Positions 8,060 to 15,517 of a stretch of DNA of 40,814 bases are shown here, piece after piece (the stretch's first letter is position 1; the number at the start of each line of letters is the position of its first letter). The translations under genes and the position numbers were made by a program. Where the stretch lies: the NCBI GenBank assembly GCA_003222385.1, contig QHVV01000080.1, forward strand, positions 20,129 to 60,942, given 5' to 3'. Below the pieces are notes generated by a model. That model made no database searches and was not told the origin of the DNA. It saw only the letters and a program-made list of their open reading frames with translations. Source of the DNA: Acidobacteriota bacterium. GTDB lineage: Bacteria > Acidobacteriota > Thermoanaerobaculia > UBA5066 > Gp7-AA6.

Positions 8060-9253
8060 GTGGAGCGCGAAAAAGAGATCGTCATCGTCGAAGGCGCCCG
8101 GACCCCGATGGCCGAATACAACGGGTCGTTTTCGGACGTTTCGGCGATCGACCTGGGCGTCGTGGCCGCAAAGGAGGCCCTGGCGCGCTCCGGCACCGAC
8201 CCCGCCGAGATCGACCACGTGATCTTCGGAAACGCGCTCCAGACCTCGGGCGACGCGATCTACGGCGCCCGGCACGTCGGATTGAAGGCGGGAGTCCCGA
8301 AGGAAGTGCCCGCGCTGACCGTGAACCGCCTCTGCGGCTCCGGCTTCGAATCGATCGTGCAGGGAGCTCAGCGGATCCTGCTCGGAGAGGCGACCACCGT
8401 GCTCGCCGGCGGCATGGAGAACATGTCGCAGGCTCCCCATGTGATCCGCGGAGCCCGGAAGGGCCTGCGCCTCGGCCAGGGACAGCTCGAGGACTCCCTG
8501 ATGGTCGCTCTGCTCGACAGCTGGTGCGGCCTGTACATGGCGCAGACCTCGGACCGCGTCGCCGCGAAATACGGGATCTCGCGCGAAGAGCAGGACGAGT
8601 ACGCCCTGTCGTCCCAGAAGCGAGCGGCCGCGGCGTGGGAGAGCTGCCGGATCTCCGAAGAGATCGTCGGGGTCGACGTGAAATCCGGCCGCAAGGCGGT
8701 CCGCGTGACCCGGGACGACCACATGCGGCCGGACACCACGATCGAAGCGCTCGCGAATCTGCCCCCCTCCTTCGGGAAGGACGGGCAGGTCACGGCCGGC
8801 AATGCGTCGGGAATCGTCGACGGCGCGGCCGCCGTCGTCGTCACCACCGCAGAGAACGCGCGGCGCAAGGGGAAGGAGCCGCTCGGCCGGCTGGTCTCCT
8901 GGGGAGTCGTCGGCTGTGAGCCGGAGTTGATGGGCCTCGGCCCGGCGCCCGCGGCGCGTCTCGCTCTCGAAAGAGCCGGGATCTCGAAGGAGGAGGTCGA
9001 TCTCTGGGAGATCAACGAAGCCTTCGCGGGCCAGATCCTCGGTGTCGTTCGCGAGCTCGGTCTCGACCTCGCGAAGCTGAACGTCAACGGAGGCGCGATC
9101 GCGCTCGGGCACCCGCTCGCCGCGACCGGCACCCGATTGACCCTGACCCTGCTAAAAGAGCTCCGGCGGCGCGGAACGCGGTACGGAGTCGCCGGCGCCT
9201 GCATCGGCGGCGGACAGGGGATCGCGGTCGTCCTCGAATCGGCCGCGTCGTAA
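8060..9253 (+). CDS. Acetyl-CoA acetyltransferase (thiolase)
   Basis: At 397 residues this is the normal thiolase length. The acylated nucleophile is Cys92 in NRLCGSGF. The other active-site elements are NEAF (WEINEAFAGQ), His351 in GGAIALGHPLAATG and Cys381 in GACIGGGQG. The enzyme condenses two acetyl-CoA to acetoacetyl-CoA, or runs in reverse to cleave 3-ketoacyl-CoA. It heads a set with a 3-hydroxyacyl-CoA dehydrogenase and an enoyl-CoA hydratase, the three consecutive steps of short-chain beta-oxidation or its reversal. Whether the net flux is synthetic or degradative cannot be told. The start is GTG, with a -10 box just upstream. Confidence 0.94.
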   Translation: MEREKEIVIVEGARTPMAEYNGSFSDVSAIDLGVVAAKEALARSGTDPAEIDHVIFGNALQTSGDAIYGARHVGLKAGVPKEVPALTVNRLCGSGFESIVQGAQRILLGEATTVLAGGMENMSQAPHVIRGARKGLRLGQGQLEDSLMVALLDSWCGLYMAQTSDRVAAKYGISREEQDEYALSSQKRAAAAWESCRISEEIVGVDVKSGRKAVRVTRDDHMRPDTTIEALANLPPSFGKDGQVTAGNASGIVDGAAAVVVTTAENARRKGKEPLGRLVSWGVVGCEPELMGLGPAPAARLALERAGISKEEVDLWEINEAFAGQILGVVRELGLDLAKLNVNGGAIALGHPLAATGTRLTLTLLKELRRRGTRYGVAGACIGGGQGIAVVLESAAS

Positions 9254-9259
9254 GAAGCA

Positions 9260-9601
9260 TTGCTGACCTGGACGGAAAGAATCCTCTCCTTTCCGGTCCG
9301 GACGGCGGCGGTCAGTGAATTCCTCCGCGAGCTCTCCGCGAAAGGCTGGGGCGACCTGAACGGAGTCTTGACGACTCTGAACGACAGGGAGCTCTGCCGC
9401 GAGGCGGTCGGCCACTGGATGGAACGGGGATGGATCGTCCCGGCGCCGAGCTCCGCGATCTCCGCGCTCACCGGTCCGAACTTCTCGCGCGAGCTGACGG
9501 TGCGCGAGTTCTGCGGCGAGGAGCCGGAGGCCGAAGAGATCGCGGAGGAGACGGAGGGGCCGGACCGCGCCGCCGCGCCTCCCGAAAAGGAAGAGCCATG
9601 A
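9260..9601 (+). CDS. Small hypothetical protein inside the acyl-CoA operon
   Basis: This 113-residue protein starts at TTG 9260, 6 bp after the thiolase stop, and its last codons overlap the next ATG (ATGA). The first 90 residues look globular (FLRELSAKGWGDLNGVLTTL; EAVGHWMERGWIV), and the last 25 are a Glu/Pro-rich acidic tail. I recognise no domain. Tight packing between two enzymes of one pathway supports it as a real gene, possibly an accessory or regulatory subunit. That role is a guess from position only. Confidence 0.65.
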   Translation: MLTWTERILSFPVRTAAVSEFLRELSAKGWGDLNGVLTTLNDRELCREAVGHWMERGWIVPAPSSAISALTGPNFSRELTVREFCGEEPEAEEIAEETEGPDRAAAPPEKEEP

Positions 9602-10452
9602 AGGTGAAGCGAGTCGGGGTACTCGGCGCGGGGCTGATGGGCTCCGGGATCGCGGAAGTATGCGCCCGGAACGGTTACGAGACGGTCGTCCGGGAGGTCT
9701 CCGACGCGCTCGCCGCCAAAGGCGTCGGGCGGATCGAGTCCTCGCTCGCGAAAGCCGTCGATCGCGGCAAGCTGGTGGCCACCGACCGGGACGCCGCCCG
9801 CGCCCGACTCTCGGCGACCACGAAGGTCGACGACCTGGCCGCGTGCGACCTCGTCGTCGAAGCCGTCGTGGAGAATCTGGAGACGAAAAAGGAGCTCTTC
9901 GCCGAGCTCGACCGAATTTGCGGCGATTCCGCGATCTTCTGCTCCAACACGTCGTCCTTGACGATCACCGAGCTGTCGGCGGCGACCCGGCGCCCCGACC
10001 GATTCGCCGGACTTCACTTCTTCAACCCCGTCCCGGTCATGAAGCTCGTGGAGGTCGTCCGCACGATCGCGACCTCCGACGAGACGATCGCGACGCTCGT
10101 CGATTTCGCGAAGTCGCTCGGAAAGGAGCCGGTGCTCGCGAAGGACAACTCCGGCTTCATCGTGAACCGTCTCCTCGTCCCGTACCTTCTCGACGCCGTG
10201 CGGGCGCTCGAAGAGGGAGTCGGCACCCGGGAGGACATCGACAAAGGAATGGAGCTCGGCTGCGGCCATCCGATGGGGCCGTTGAAGCTCCTCGACTTCG
10301 TCGGGCTCGACACGACCTATGCGATCGCGGAGATCATGTTCACGGAGTACCGCGAGAAACGGTTCGCGCCCCCGCCGTTGCTCAAGCGCATGGTGCTGGC
10401 CGGCCGATACGGGCGCAAGTCCGGCCGCGGCTTCTACGAGTACGGGTCGTGA
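9598..10452 (+). CDS. 3-hydroxybutyryl-CoA dehydrogenase (3-hydroxyacyl-CoA dehydrogenase family)
   Basis: The protein has 284 residues, the standard length of the stand-alone bacterial enzyme (Hbd/PaaH/FadB2). The N-terminal Rossmann motif GAGLMGSGIAEV binds NAD(P). The catalytic His lies in GLHFFNPVPVMKLVEV, together with SNTSSL and the family signature KDNSGFIVNRLLVPYL. The C-terminal helical domain ends in GRYGRKSGRGFYEY. It interconverts acetoacetyl-CoA and 3-hydroxybutyryl-CoA. ATG 9598 overlaps the preceding stop, and the enoyl-CoA hydratase GTG overlaps this stop, so the four genes are coupled. Confidence 0.94.
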   Translation: MKVKRVGVLGAGLMGSGIAEVCARNGYETVVREVSDALAAKGVGRIESSLAKAVDRGKLVATDRDAARARLSATTKVDDLAACDLVVEAVVENLETKKELFAELDRICGDSAIFCSNTSSLTITELSAATRRPDRFAGLHFFNPVPVMKLVEVVRTIATSDETIATLVDFAKSLGKEPVLAKDNSGFIVNRLLVPYLLDAVRALEEGVGTREDIDKGMELGCGHPMGPLKLLDFVGLDTTYAIAEIMFTEYREKRFAPPPLLKRMVLAGRYGRKSGRGFYEYGS

Positions 10453-11237
10453 GCGGCGGATTCGTCCGGGTCGAAAGTCCCGAGGAGGGAATCCGGGTCG
10501 TCACCGTCGATCGCCCCGAGAAGCTGAACGCGCTCAACTCGGAAGTGCTCGGCGAGCTCCGGGCCGCAGTCGAATCGGCCGCGTCGGACGCGGCGTTGCG
10601 GTGCCTGGTCTTCACCGGCGCGGGAGAGAAGGCTTTCATCGCCGGTGCGGACATCGGCGAGCTCGCGAAGCTGACGCCGATCGAGGGCCGCGAGCACTCG
10701 CGCCGCGGCCAGGCGCTCCTCGATGCGATCGAGTCACTCCCGGTTCCGACGATCGCCGCGATCAACGGCTACGCATACGGCGGAGGCCTGGAGCTCGCGA
10801 TGGCCTGCGCGATCCGGATCGCGTCGGAGAACGCGCGGATGGGTCTTCCCGAGACATCGCTCGGGATCGTGCCGGGCTACGGAGGAACGCAGCGTCTCGC
10901 GCGGCACGTCGGGCGGGCGCGCGCCTTCGAGCTCGTGCTGACGTCGGAGAAGGGATTGACCGCCGCCGAGGCCGAGCGCATCGGCCTCGTCAACCGCGTC
11001 GTACCGGCCGGGCAGGCGCTCGCGGCGGCGCTCGAAACGGCGCGGAAGATCCGGGCGAACGGGCCGGCGGCGTGCCGGTTCGCGCTCGAGGCCATCCGGC
11101 GAGGGCTCGACATGCCACTCGCCGAAGGACAGGTCCTCGAGGCCACGCTCTTCGGCCTCTGCGCCGCGACCGAGGACATGAAGGAAGGGATGAACGCTTT
11201 CCTGGAGAAGAGGCCGGCTCGCTTCCGCGGTCGCTGA
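10449..11237 (+). CDS. Enoyl-CoA hydratase (crotonase family)
   Basis: This 262-residue crotonase-fold protein has the oxyanion-hole segment AFIAGADIGEL and both catalytic glutamates of true hydratases, in YGGGLELAMAC and in LPETSLGIVPGYGGTQRL. It would hydrate crotonyl-CoA to 3-hydroxybutyryl-CoA, the step next to the upstream dehydrogenase. GTG 10449 overlaps the dehydrogenase stop by 4 bp. The C-terminus (MNAFLEKRPARFRGR) is the usual crotonase end. Last enzyme of the set. Confidence 0.94.
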   Translation: MSGGFVRVESPEEGIRVVTVDRPEKLNALNSEVLGELRAAVESAASDAALRCLVFTGAGEKAFIAGADIGELAKLTPIEGREHSRRGQALLDAIESLPVPTIAAINGYAYGGGLELAMACAIRIASENARMGLPETSLGIVPGYGGTQRLARHVGRARAFELVLTSEKGLTAAEAERIGLVNRVVPAGQALAAALETARKIRANGPAACRFALEAIRRGLDMPLAEGQVLEATLFGLCAATEDMKEGMNAFLEKRPARFRGR

Positions 11238-11260
11238 GCCGAAGACCTCGGGTCCGGCGG

Positions 11261-12373
11261 ATGACCGTCCCCTCCACCGGAGTCAGCGGTTTCGGACGCG
11301 CCCTTCTCGCGACCGCGGTTCTCCTCGTTCCCTTTTCCGCGGCCGGCCAGGCGGGGGACGAATCGGCCGAGTGGGGCCGTGCTTTCGGTCAGCGGAGCCT
11401 CTACGTCCTGCACGTGCCGCTGCTCGATTTCGGTCCCGCGGATCCGGAGCTCCCGCAGGCCGGGAGAGTTCAGTGGTCCTTCGAGGCGGGCTATGCAAAC
11501 TCGTTTTCACACAGCTGGCATGCCGTCACCTTTCACGGGTTCCTGGGCCCCTCCGGAACGCCGTTTCGCCGCGACGAGGCGGAGCGAATTCACCGAGACT
11601 TTCCGGATGAGACGGTCTGGTTCGTCGACGCCGACGTCCTGCGCACGGCGCTCGACGCGCGGATCGGCTTGACGGACACGACGTCTTTTTCCGTCGAGAT
11701 CCCTTACATCTCGCACCAGGCGTTTACGGGGGATCGCTTCATCTCCGGTTTCCATCGCGCGTTCGGTCTTTCGCAGGCAGGCCGCGGCGACTTTCCGGAG
11801 GGTGCGTTCGTCGCCATGACCCAGCCGGCCGGCGGCCCGCTCGGATTTTCCGCGCGGGCTCCGGCACCCGGCTTCGGGGACGCCGTCGCCACGTTCGGCT
11901 GGCGGCCACCTCCCGCCGGGTCCGGCGAGAGCTTTGGCGTGGACGTGGCCGTGAAGGCTCCCTCCGGGAGAGCGCGCGATTTCAACGGATCGGGAGGATG
12001 GGACGCGGGCGCGCTCTTCTTCCTCGCGAGGTCGGGAGCGAAGTGGCGTGTCGACGCGGAGGCGAGCGTCGTCGTTCCCGGGGCATGGAAGGTTCCGGTA
12101 GCCATCTCGACCGCGCCGTTCGGTCGCGCTCTCCTCGGAATCACGCGGCGGCTGGGGCAGCGAACCCGGATCGGGGCGTCCCTCACCGTCGGCCAGAGCC
12201 CGTTTCATCGCGCCGGCCTCGATGCGGTCTCACGCGTCGGAGCCGAGGTCGCCCTGGGACTCGAACGCGACTTCTCCCGCTGGACTCCGCGCCTCTTGCT
12301 CACGGAAAACCTGGCTCCCGCCGGAGACCGCGCCGACGTCGGGCTGACCCTCGGCATTCGCCTTCGGCCGTGA
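11261..12373 (+). CDS. DUF3187-like outer-membrane protein
   Basis: This protein has 370 residues with a signal peptide (ALLATAVLLVPFSAAGQA). The mature part has alternating hydrophobic/polar strands with aromatic residues and many Gly, ending in a strand (VGLTLGIRLRP), as in an outer-membrane beta-barrel. The early motif YVLHVPLLDFGPADPE and the barrel pattern agree with the DUF3187 family, whose function is unknown. It starts 23 bp after the hydratase gene and is probably still on that transcript, but no metabolic link is evident. Confidence 0.7.
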   Translation: MTVPSTGVSGFGRALLATAVLLVPFSAAGQAGDESAEWGRAFGQRSLYVLHVPLLDFGPADPELPQAGRVQWSFEAGYANSFSHSWHAVTFHGFLGPSGTPFRRDEAERIHRDFPDETVWFVDADVLRTALDARIGLTDTTSFSVEIPYISHQAFTGDRFISGFHRAFGLSQAGRGDFPEGAFVAMTQPAGGPLGFSARAPAPGFGDAVATFGWRPPPAGSGESFGVDVAVKAPSGRARDFNGSGGWDAGALFFLARSGAKWRVDAEASVVVPGAWKVPVAISTAPFGRALLGITRRLGQRTRIGASLTVGQSPFHRAGLDAVSRVGAEVALGLERDFSRWTPRLLLTENLAPAGDRADVGLTLGIRLRP

Positions 12374-12390
12374 GACCTCCGTCGCCGACT

Positions 12391-12420
12391 CCGAGATGCC
12401 TCGCTCCGCTCGGGATGACC
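12391..12420. repeat. REP-like intergenic hairpin sequence
   Basis: Part of a 79-bp gap. The strand reads GATGCCTCGCTCCGCTCGGG followed by ATGACC. Its reverse complement resembles the GTCAT-CCCGAGCG-GAGCGAGG intergenic repeats I know from many Acidobacteriota and other genomes. Only this one copy is in the window, so the call rests on recalled resemblance. Confidence 0.4.
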
Positions 12421-12437
12421 GCCTCGCGGGCACCTGT

Positions 12438-12443
12438 TAAACT
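12438..12443 (+). promoter_or_regulatory. Probable -10 box for the LeuA-like/xer/slt operon
   Basis: TAAACT lies 9 nt before GTG 12453. It is the same hexamer as at 6431 and leaves at most a 3-nt leader. No Shine-Dalgarno sequence is visible. Confidence 0.5.
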
Positions 12444-12452
12444 GAGATTCCC

Positions 12453-13703
12453 GTGCATCCGCCCGAGTCCGACCTCATCTACGACTGGAACCGGGCCGGG
12501 GGAGCGGTCTTCCCGGCGCGCGGAAAAGTCGAGCTGGACGACGAGACGCTGCGCGACGGACTCCAGTCCCCGTCGGTCAAGAGTCCTTCGATCGACCAGA
12601 AGCTGCAGCTGCTTCACCTGATGGAAGCCCTCGGAATCGACTCGGTCGACATCGGGCTGCCCGGCGCGGGACCGCACGTCGTCGCCACGGTGACACGGCT
12701 CGCTCGCGAGATCGTCGACAACGGCATGAAGATCCGTCCGAACTGCGCGGCGCGCACGGTCGAGGCCGACATCCTGCCGATCATCGAGATCTCGCAGAAG
12801 GTCGGTCTGCCGATCGAGGTCGCCTGCTTCATCGGCTCCTCGCCGATCCGCCAGTACGCCGAGGACTGGGATCTCGACCGCATGCTGCGGCTCTCGGAGA
12901 ACGCGGTCTCTCTCGCGGTCCGCGAGGGACTTCCGGTCATGTACGTCACGGAAGACACGATCCGCGCGCACCCCGACCACGTCCGCGCGCTCTACACGAC
13001 GGCGCTGCGCGCCGGAGCGAAGCGCATCTGCGTCTGCGACACGGTCGGCCATGCGACCCCGAACGGCGTCCAGAACCTGATCCGTTTCGTTTCCGACCTG
13101 GTCGACGAAGTGAATCGCGAGGCAAAGATCGACTGGCACGGACACCAGGACCGCGGGTTCGGCTTGCAAAACGCACTGTGGGCTCTCGAGGCCGGCGCGC
13201 ACCGGGTCCACGCCTGCGCGATCGGGATCGGCGAGCGGGTCGGCAACACTCCGATGGACCAGCTTCTTGTGAACCTGCAGCTTCTCGGATGGATCGACCG
13301 TGACCTGACGAAGCTCCATGAGTACTGCGAGCTCGCATCGGAGGCGACCGGTGTTCCGATTCCGGACAACTACCCGATCGTGGGTCGCGACGCGTTCCGC
13401 ACCGGCACCGGAGTCCATGCAGCGGCGATCATCAAGGCCCGCAAGAAGGGGGACGACTGGCTCGCCGACCGGGTCTACTCGGGCGTCCCGGCGTCGATGG
13501 TCGGCCGCGCGCAGACGATCGAGGTCGGACCGATGAGCGGCGTCTCCAACGTGCAGTGCTGGCTGGAGGACCACGGCATCGCCGCCCGTCCGGAGCTGGT
13601 CGACGCCGTCTTCCAGCGCGCGAAGGAAAGCGATCGCATTCTGACCGACGACGAGATCTTCGCCCTCGTCCACGGGCTCACTCCCGCGGCGGCCGCGCAC
13701 TGA
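12453..13703 (+). CDS. LeuA/homocitrate-synthase-like (HMGL-type) enzyme without regulatory domain
   Basis: At 416 residues this is a DRE-TIM TIM-barrel enzyme. DETLRDGLQ near residue 30 is the family's D-R-E loop, and HGHQDRGFGLQNAL carries the metal-binding His pair (HxH in 2-isopropylmalate synthase). Other family segments are IGSSPIR, CDTVGHATPNGV and GIGERVGNTPMDQLL. Family members add acetyl-CoA (or cleave) at a 2-keto acid: 2-isopropylmalate, homocitrate or citramalate synthesis. After the barrel only a short helical region remains, and the feedback-binding LeuA dimer domain (total length about 500) is absent. The substrate is open. It heads a coupled set with xer and slt. Confidence 0.75.
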   Translation: MHPPESDLIYDWNRAGGAVFPARGKVELDDETLRDGLQSPSVKSPSIDQKLQLLHLMEALGIDSVDIGLPGAGPHVVATVTRLAREIVDNGMKIRPNCAARTVEADILPIIEISQKVGLPIEVACFIGSSPIRQYAEDWDLDRMLRLSENAVSLAVREGLPVMYVTEDTIRAHPDHVRALYTTALRAGAKRICVCDTVGHATPNGVQNLIRFVSDLVDEVNREAKIDWHGHQDRGFGLQNALWALEAGAHRVHACAIGIGERVGNTPMDQLLVNLQLLGWIDRDLTKLHEYCELASEATGVPIPDNYPIVGRDAFRTGTGVHAAAIIKARKKGDDWLADRVYSGVPASMVGRAQTIEVGPMSGVSNVQCWLEDHGIAARPELVDAVFQRAKESDRILTDDEIFALVHGLTPAAAAH

Positions 13704-14665
13704 CTCGGCGAGCCCGCACCGCCTCCCGCTCTCCTTCTCCCTCGTCCGATTTCCTCGCGCGATCGCTGCCGACGTATCTCGACCACCTCTCCGTCGAGCG
13801 CGGTCTCTCGCGCGCGAGCGTCGACGCCTACCGGCGCGACCTCGAGGCGTTCGGACGCTGGATCGCGGCCGGCCGGACGCCGGCCTCCGCGGCGCGGCGC
13901 GCGGAGCTCGTCCTGTATCTGCGCCACCTGCGCGGCCGGGGTCTTTCGTCGCGATCCGCCTCCCGGGCGCTCTCCGCCGTCCGGGGGTTCTACCGGTTCG
14001 CGACGGCCCACCTCGGCTTTTCGTCCGATCCGACCGACGATCTCTCGAACCCGCGGATCGGCTTTGCCCTTCCACGAACGCTCACCGAGAAGGAGGTTGC
14101 CGCGCTGCTCGCCGCGCCCGACGTCGAAGAGGCCCTCGGCCTGCGGGACCGCGCGATGCTCGAGCTCCTGTACGCCTCGGGTCTGCGGGTGTCCGAGCTC
14201 GTGGCCCTGCCGCGGGACCGGATCGATCTCGAGACCGGGATCGTTCGCGTTTCGGGAAAAGGGGGACGGGAGCGCCTCGTTCCCTTCGGGGCGTCGGCCG
14301 AAGCCTGGATCCGGCGCTATCTGGCGGAAGTGCGGCCCCGCTTCGACCGGAAGTCGAGACCCGAGGCTTTTCTTTCGGCGCGGGGCGCGGCGATGACCCG
14401 CCAGCGGTTCTGGCAGCTCCTCTCGGGGTACGGCCGGAAGGCCGGCATCCGCCGCAAGCTCGCGCCCCACGCCGTCCGGCACGCCTTCGCCACGCACCTG
14501 CTGGAGCGGGGGGCGGACCTGCGGGCGCTGCAGATGATGCTGGGACACGCGGATATCTCGACCACTCAGATCTATACGAGGGTCTCGGCCGGGCGTCTGC
14601 GGGCGGTCTACGACCGATTCCACCCGCGGGCCCGTTCCGCGGGTCGTGGCAAGATAAAGGCATGA
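13700..14665 (+). CDS. Tyrosine recombinase, XerC/XerD family
   Basis: The protein has 321 residues if begun at CTG 13700. An N-terminal SAM-like core-binding domain (YLDHLSVERGLSRASVDAYRRDL) precedes the catalytic domain with the full RKHRHY set: R in LYASGLRVSEL, K in SGKGGRERLVP, HxxR in HAVRHAFATH, H in MLGHADISTTQIYTRV, and the nucleophile Tyr in that same motif. Xer recombinases resolve chromosome dimers at dif, and a candidate dif lies at 40510. In this frame no ATG, GTG or TTG occurs between GTG 13556 and the conserved N-terminus, so the start is CTG (overlapping the previous TGA as CTGA) or the protein overlaps the upstream gene by 148 bp. Confidence 0.88.
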   Translation: MTRRARTASRSPSPSSDFLARSLPTYLDHLSVERGLSRASVDAYRRDLEAFGRWIAAGRTPASAARRAELVLYLRHLRGRGLSSRSASRALSAVRGFYRFATAHLGFSSDPTDDLSNPRIGFALPRTLTEKEVAALLAAPDVEEALGLRDRAMLELLYASGLRVSELVALPRDRIDLETGIVRVSGKGGRERLVPFGASAEAWIRRYLAEVRPRFDRKSRPEAFLSARGAAMTRQRFWQLLSGYGRKAGIRRKLAPHAVRHAFATHLLERGADLRALQMMLGHADISTTQIYTRVSAGRLRAVYDRFHPRARSAGRGKIKA

Positions 14666-15423
14666 AGAGCGGGGAATTCGGTCCTTCGAAGGGCGGTTGG
14701 ACCGTTCGAATGCCCCGAATGTCCCATCTCGCGACGGCGGCTGCCTTAGCCGTCCTGTCCGGCGCCCTGCCCGCTCGTGCCGAGCTCGTGGTGTTCACGA
14801 ACGGCCGGACCGTCAAGGCGGCCGGATACCAGGTCGTCGGAGACGAGCTCGAGGTTCGACTCCGCGGCGGCGGCAGTTACCAGGTCGCCATGACGCTGGT
14901 CGACCGGATCGTGGAAGACGAAGTCGAGGTCTCCGACGTCGAGGTCAAAGAGGTCGGCTTCCCCGAGACGGTCGCCTACGACCTCTCATACAAGGAGGAG
15001 CGCAAGCCGCTCTTTGCGACCGCATACGACGCGATCATCCAGGCCGAGGCGAAGAAGCACGACGTCGACGCGTCGCTGGTCTCCGCGGTCATCCGCGCCG
15101 AATCGAACTATGAACCGAAAGCGGTCTCCCGCAAGGGCGCCCGCGGACTCATGCAGCTGATGCCGGCCACCGCCCAGCGGCTGGAGGTGCGGCGCCCCTT
15201 CGATCCGGCCTCGAACGTGGCCGGCGGGGTCCGGTACTTGAAAGAGCTCCTCGAGCGTTTCCACCACCGTCCCGAGCTCGTTCTCGCCGCATACAACGCG
15301 GGAGAGAACGCGGTCACGACCTACCACGGCGTTCCGCCGTATCGCGAGACCATCGGATACGTGAAGCGGATCCTCTCCTGGTGGACGCCGTCGATCGCGG
15401 CGGCCGTCGGACCCACGAAGTAG
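14662..15423 (+). CDS. Lytic transglycosylase, SLT domain
   Basis: This is a 253-residue exported protein with a signal peptide around residues 17-40 (MSHLATAAALAVLSGALPARA); an internal ATG 16 or 19 codons downstream may be the real start. A small N-terminal beta domain (LVVFTNGRTVKAAGYQVVGDELEVRL) precedes the SLT domain: catalytic Glu in AVIRAESNYEPKAVS, then GARGLMQLMPATAQRL, NVAGGVRYLKELL and LAAYNAGENAV. It cleaves peptidoglycan between MurNAc and GlcNAc with formation of 1,6-anhydro ends, in the periplasm. Its ATG overlaps the xer stop. A repeat element begins at its stop codon. Confidence 0.92.
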   Translation: MKSGEFGPSKGGWTVRMPRMSHLATAAALAVLSGALPARAELVVFTNGRTVKAAGYQVVGDELEVRLRGGGSYQVAMTLVDRIVEDEVEVSDVEVKEVGFPETVAYDLSYKEERKPLFATAYDAIIQAEAKKHDVDASLVSAVIRAESNYEPKAVSRKGARGLMQLMPATAQRLEVRRPFDPASNVAGGVRYLKELLERFHHRPELVLAAYNAGENAVTTYHGVPPYRETIGYVKRILSWWTPSIAAAVGPTK

Positions 15424-15516
15424 GGGTCAGGTCTCCACTCGCCACTTTGCGTTGCAAAGATGGCAAGGGCTCTTCGACACGGTCAACCTGCCAGCGGCTC
15501 GTGAAGACCTGACCCC
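15423..15516. repeat. Inverted-repeat-bounded element, copy 2
   Basis: The left end GGGGTCAGGTCTCCAC and right end GTGAAGACCTGACCCC are inverted repeats with one mismatch over 16 bp. The inner hairpin is GCCACTTTGC/GCAAAGATGGC. Its first G is the last base of the slt TAG stop and its last base is 1 bp from the convergent permease stop (15518), so it fills the junction completely. It matches copy 1 (1844-1935) at both ends and in the inner hairpin; the remaining interior has diverged. Confidence 0.82.
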
Positions 15517-15517
15517 G

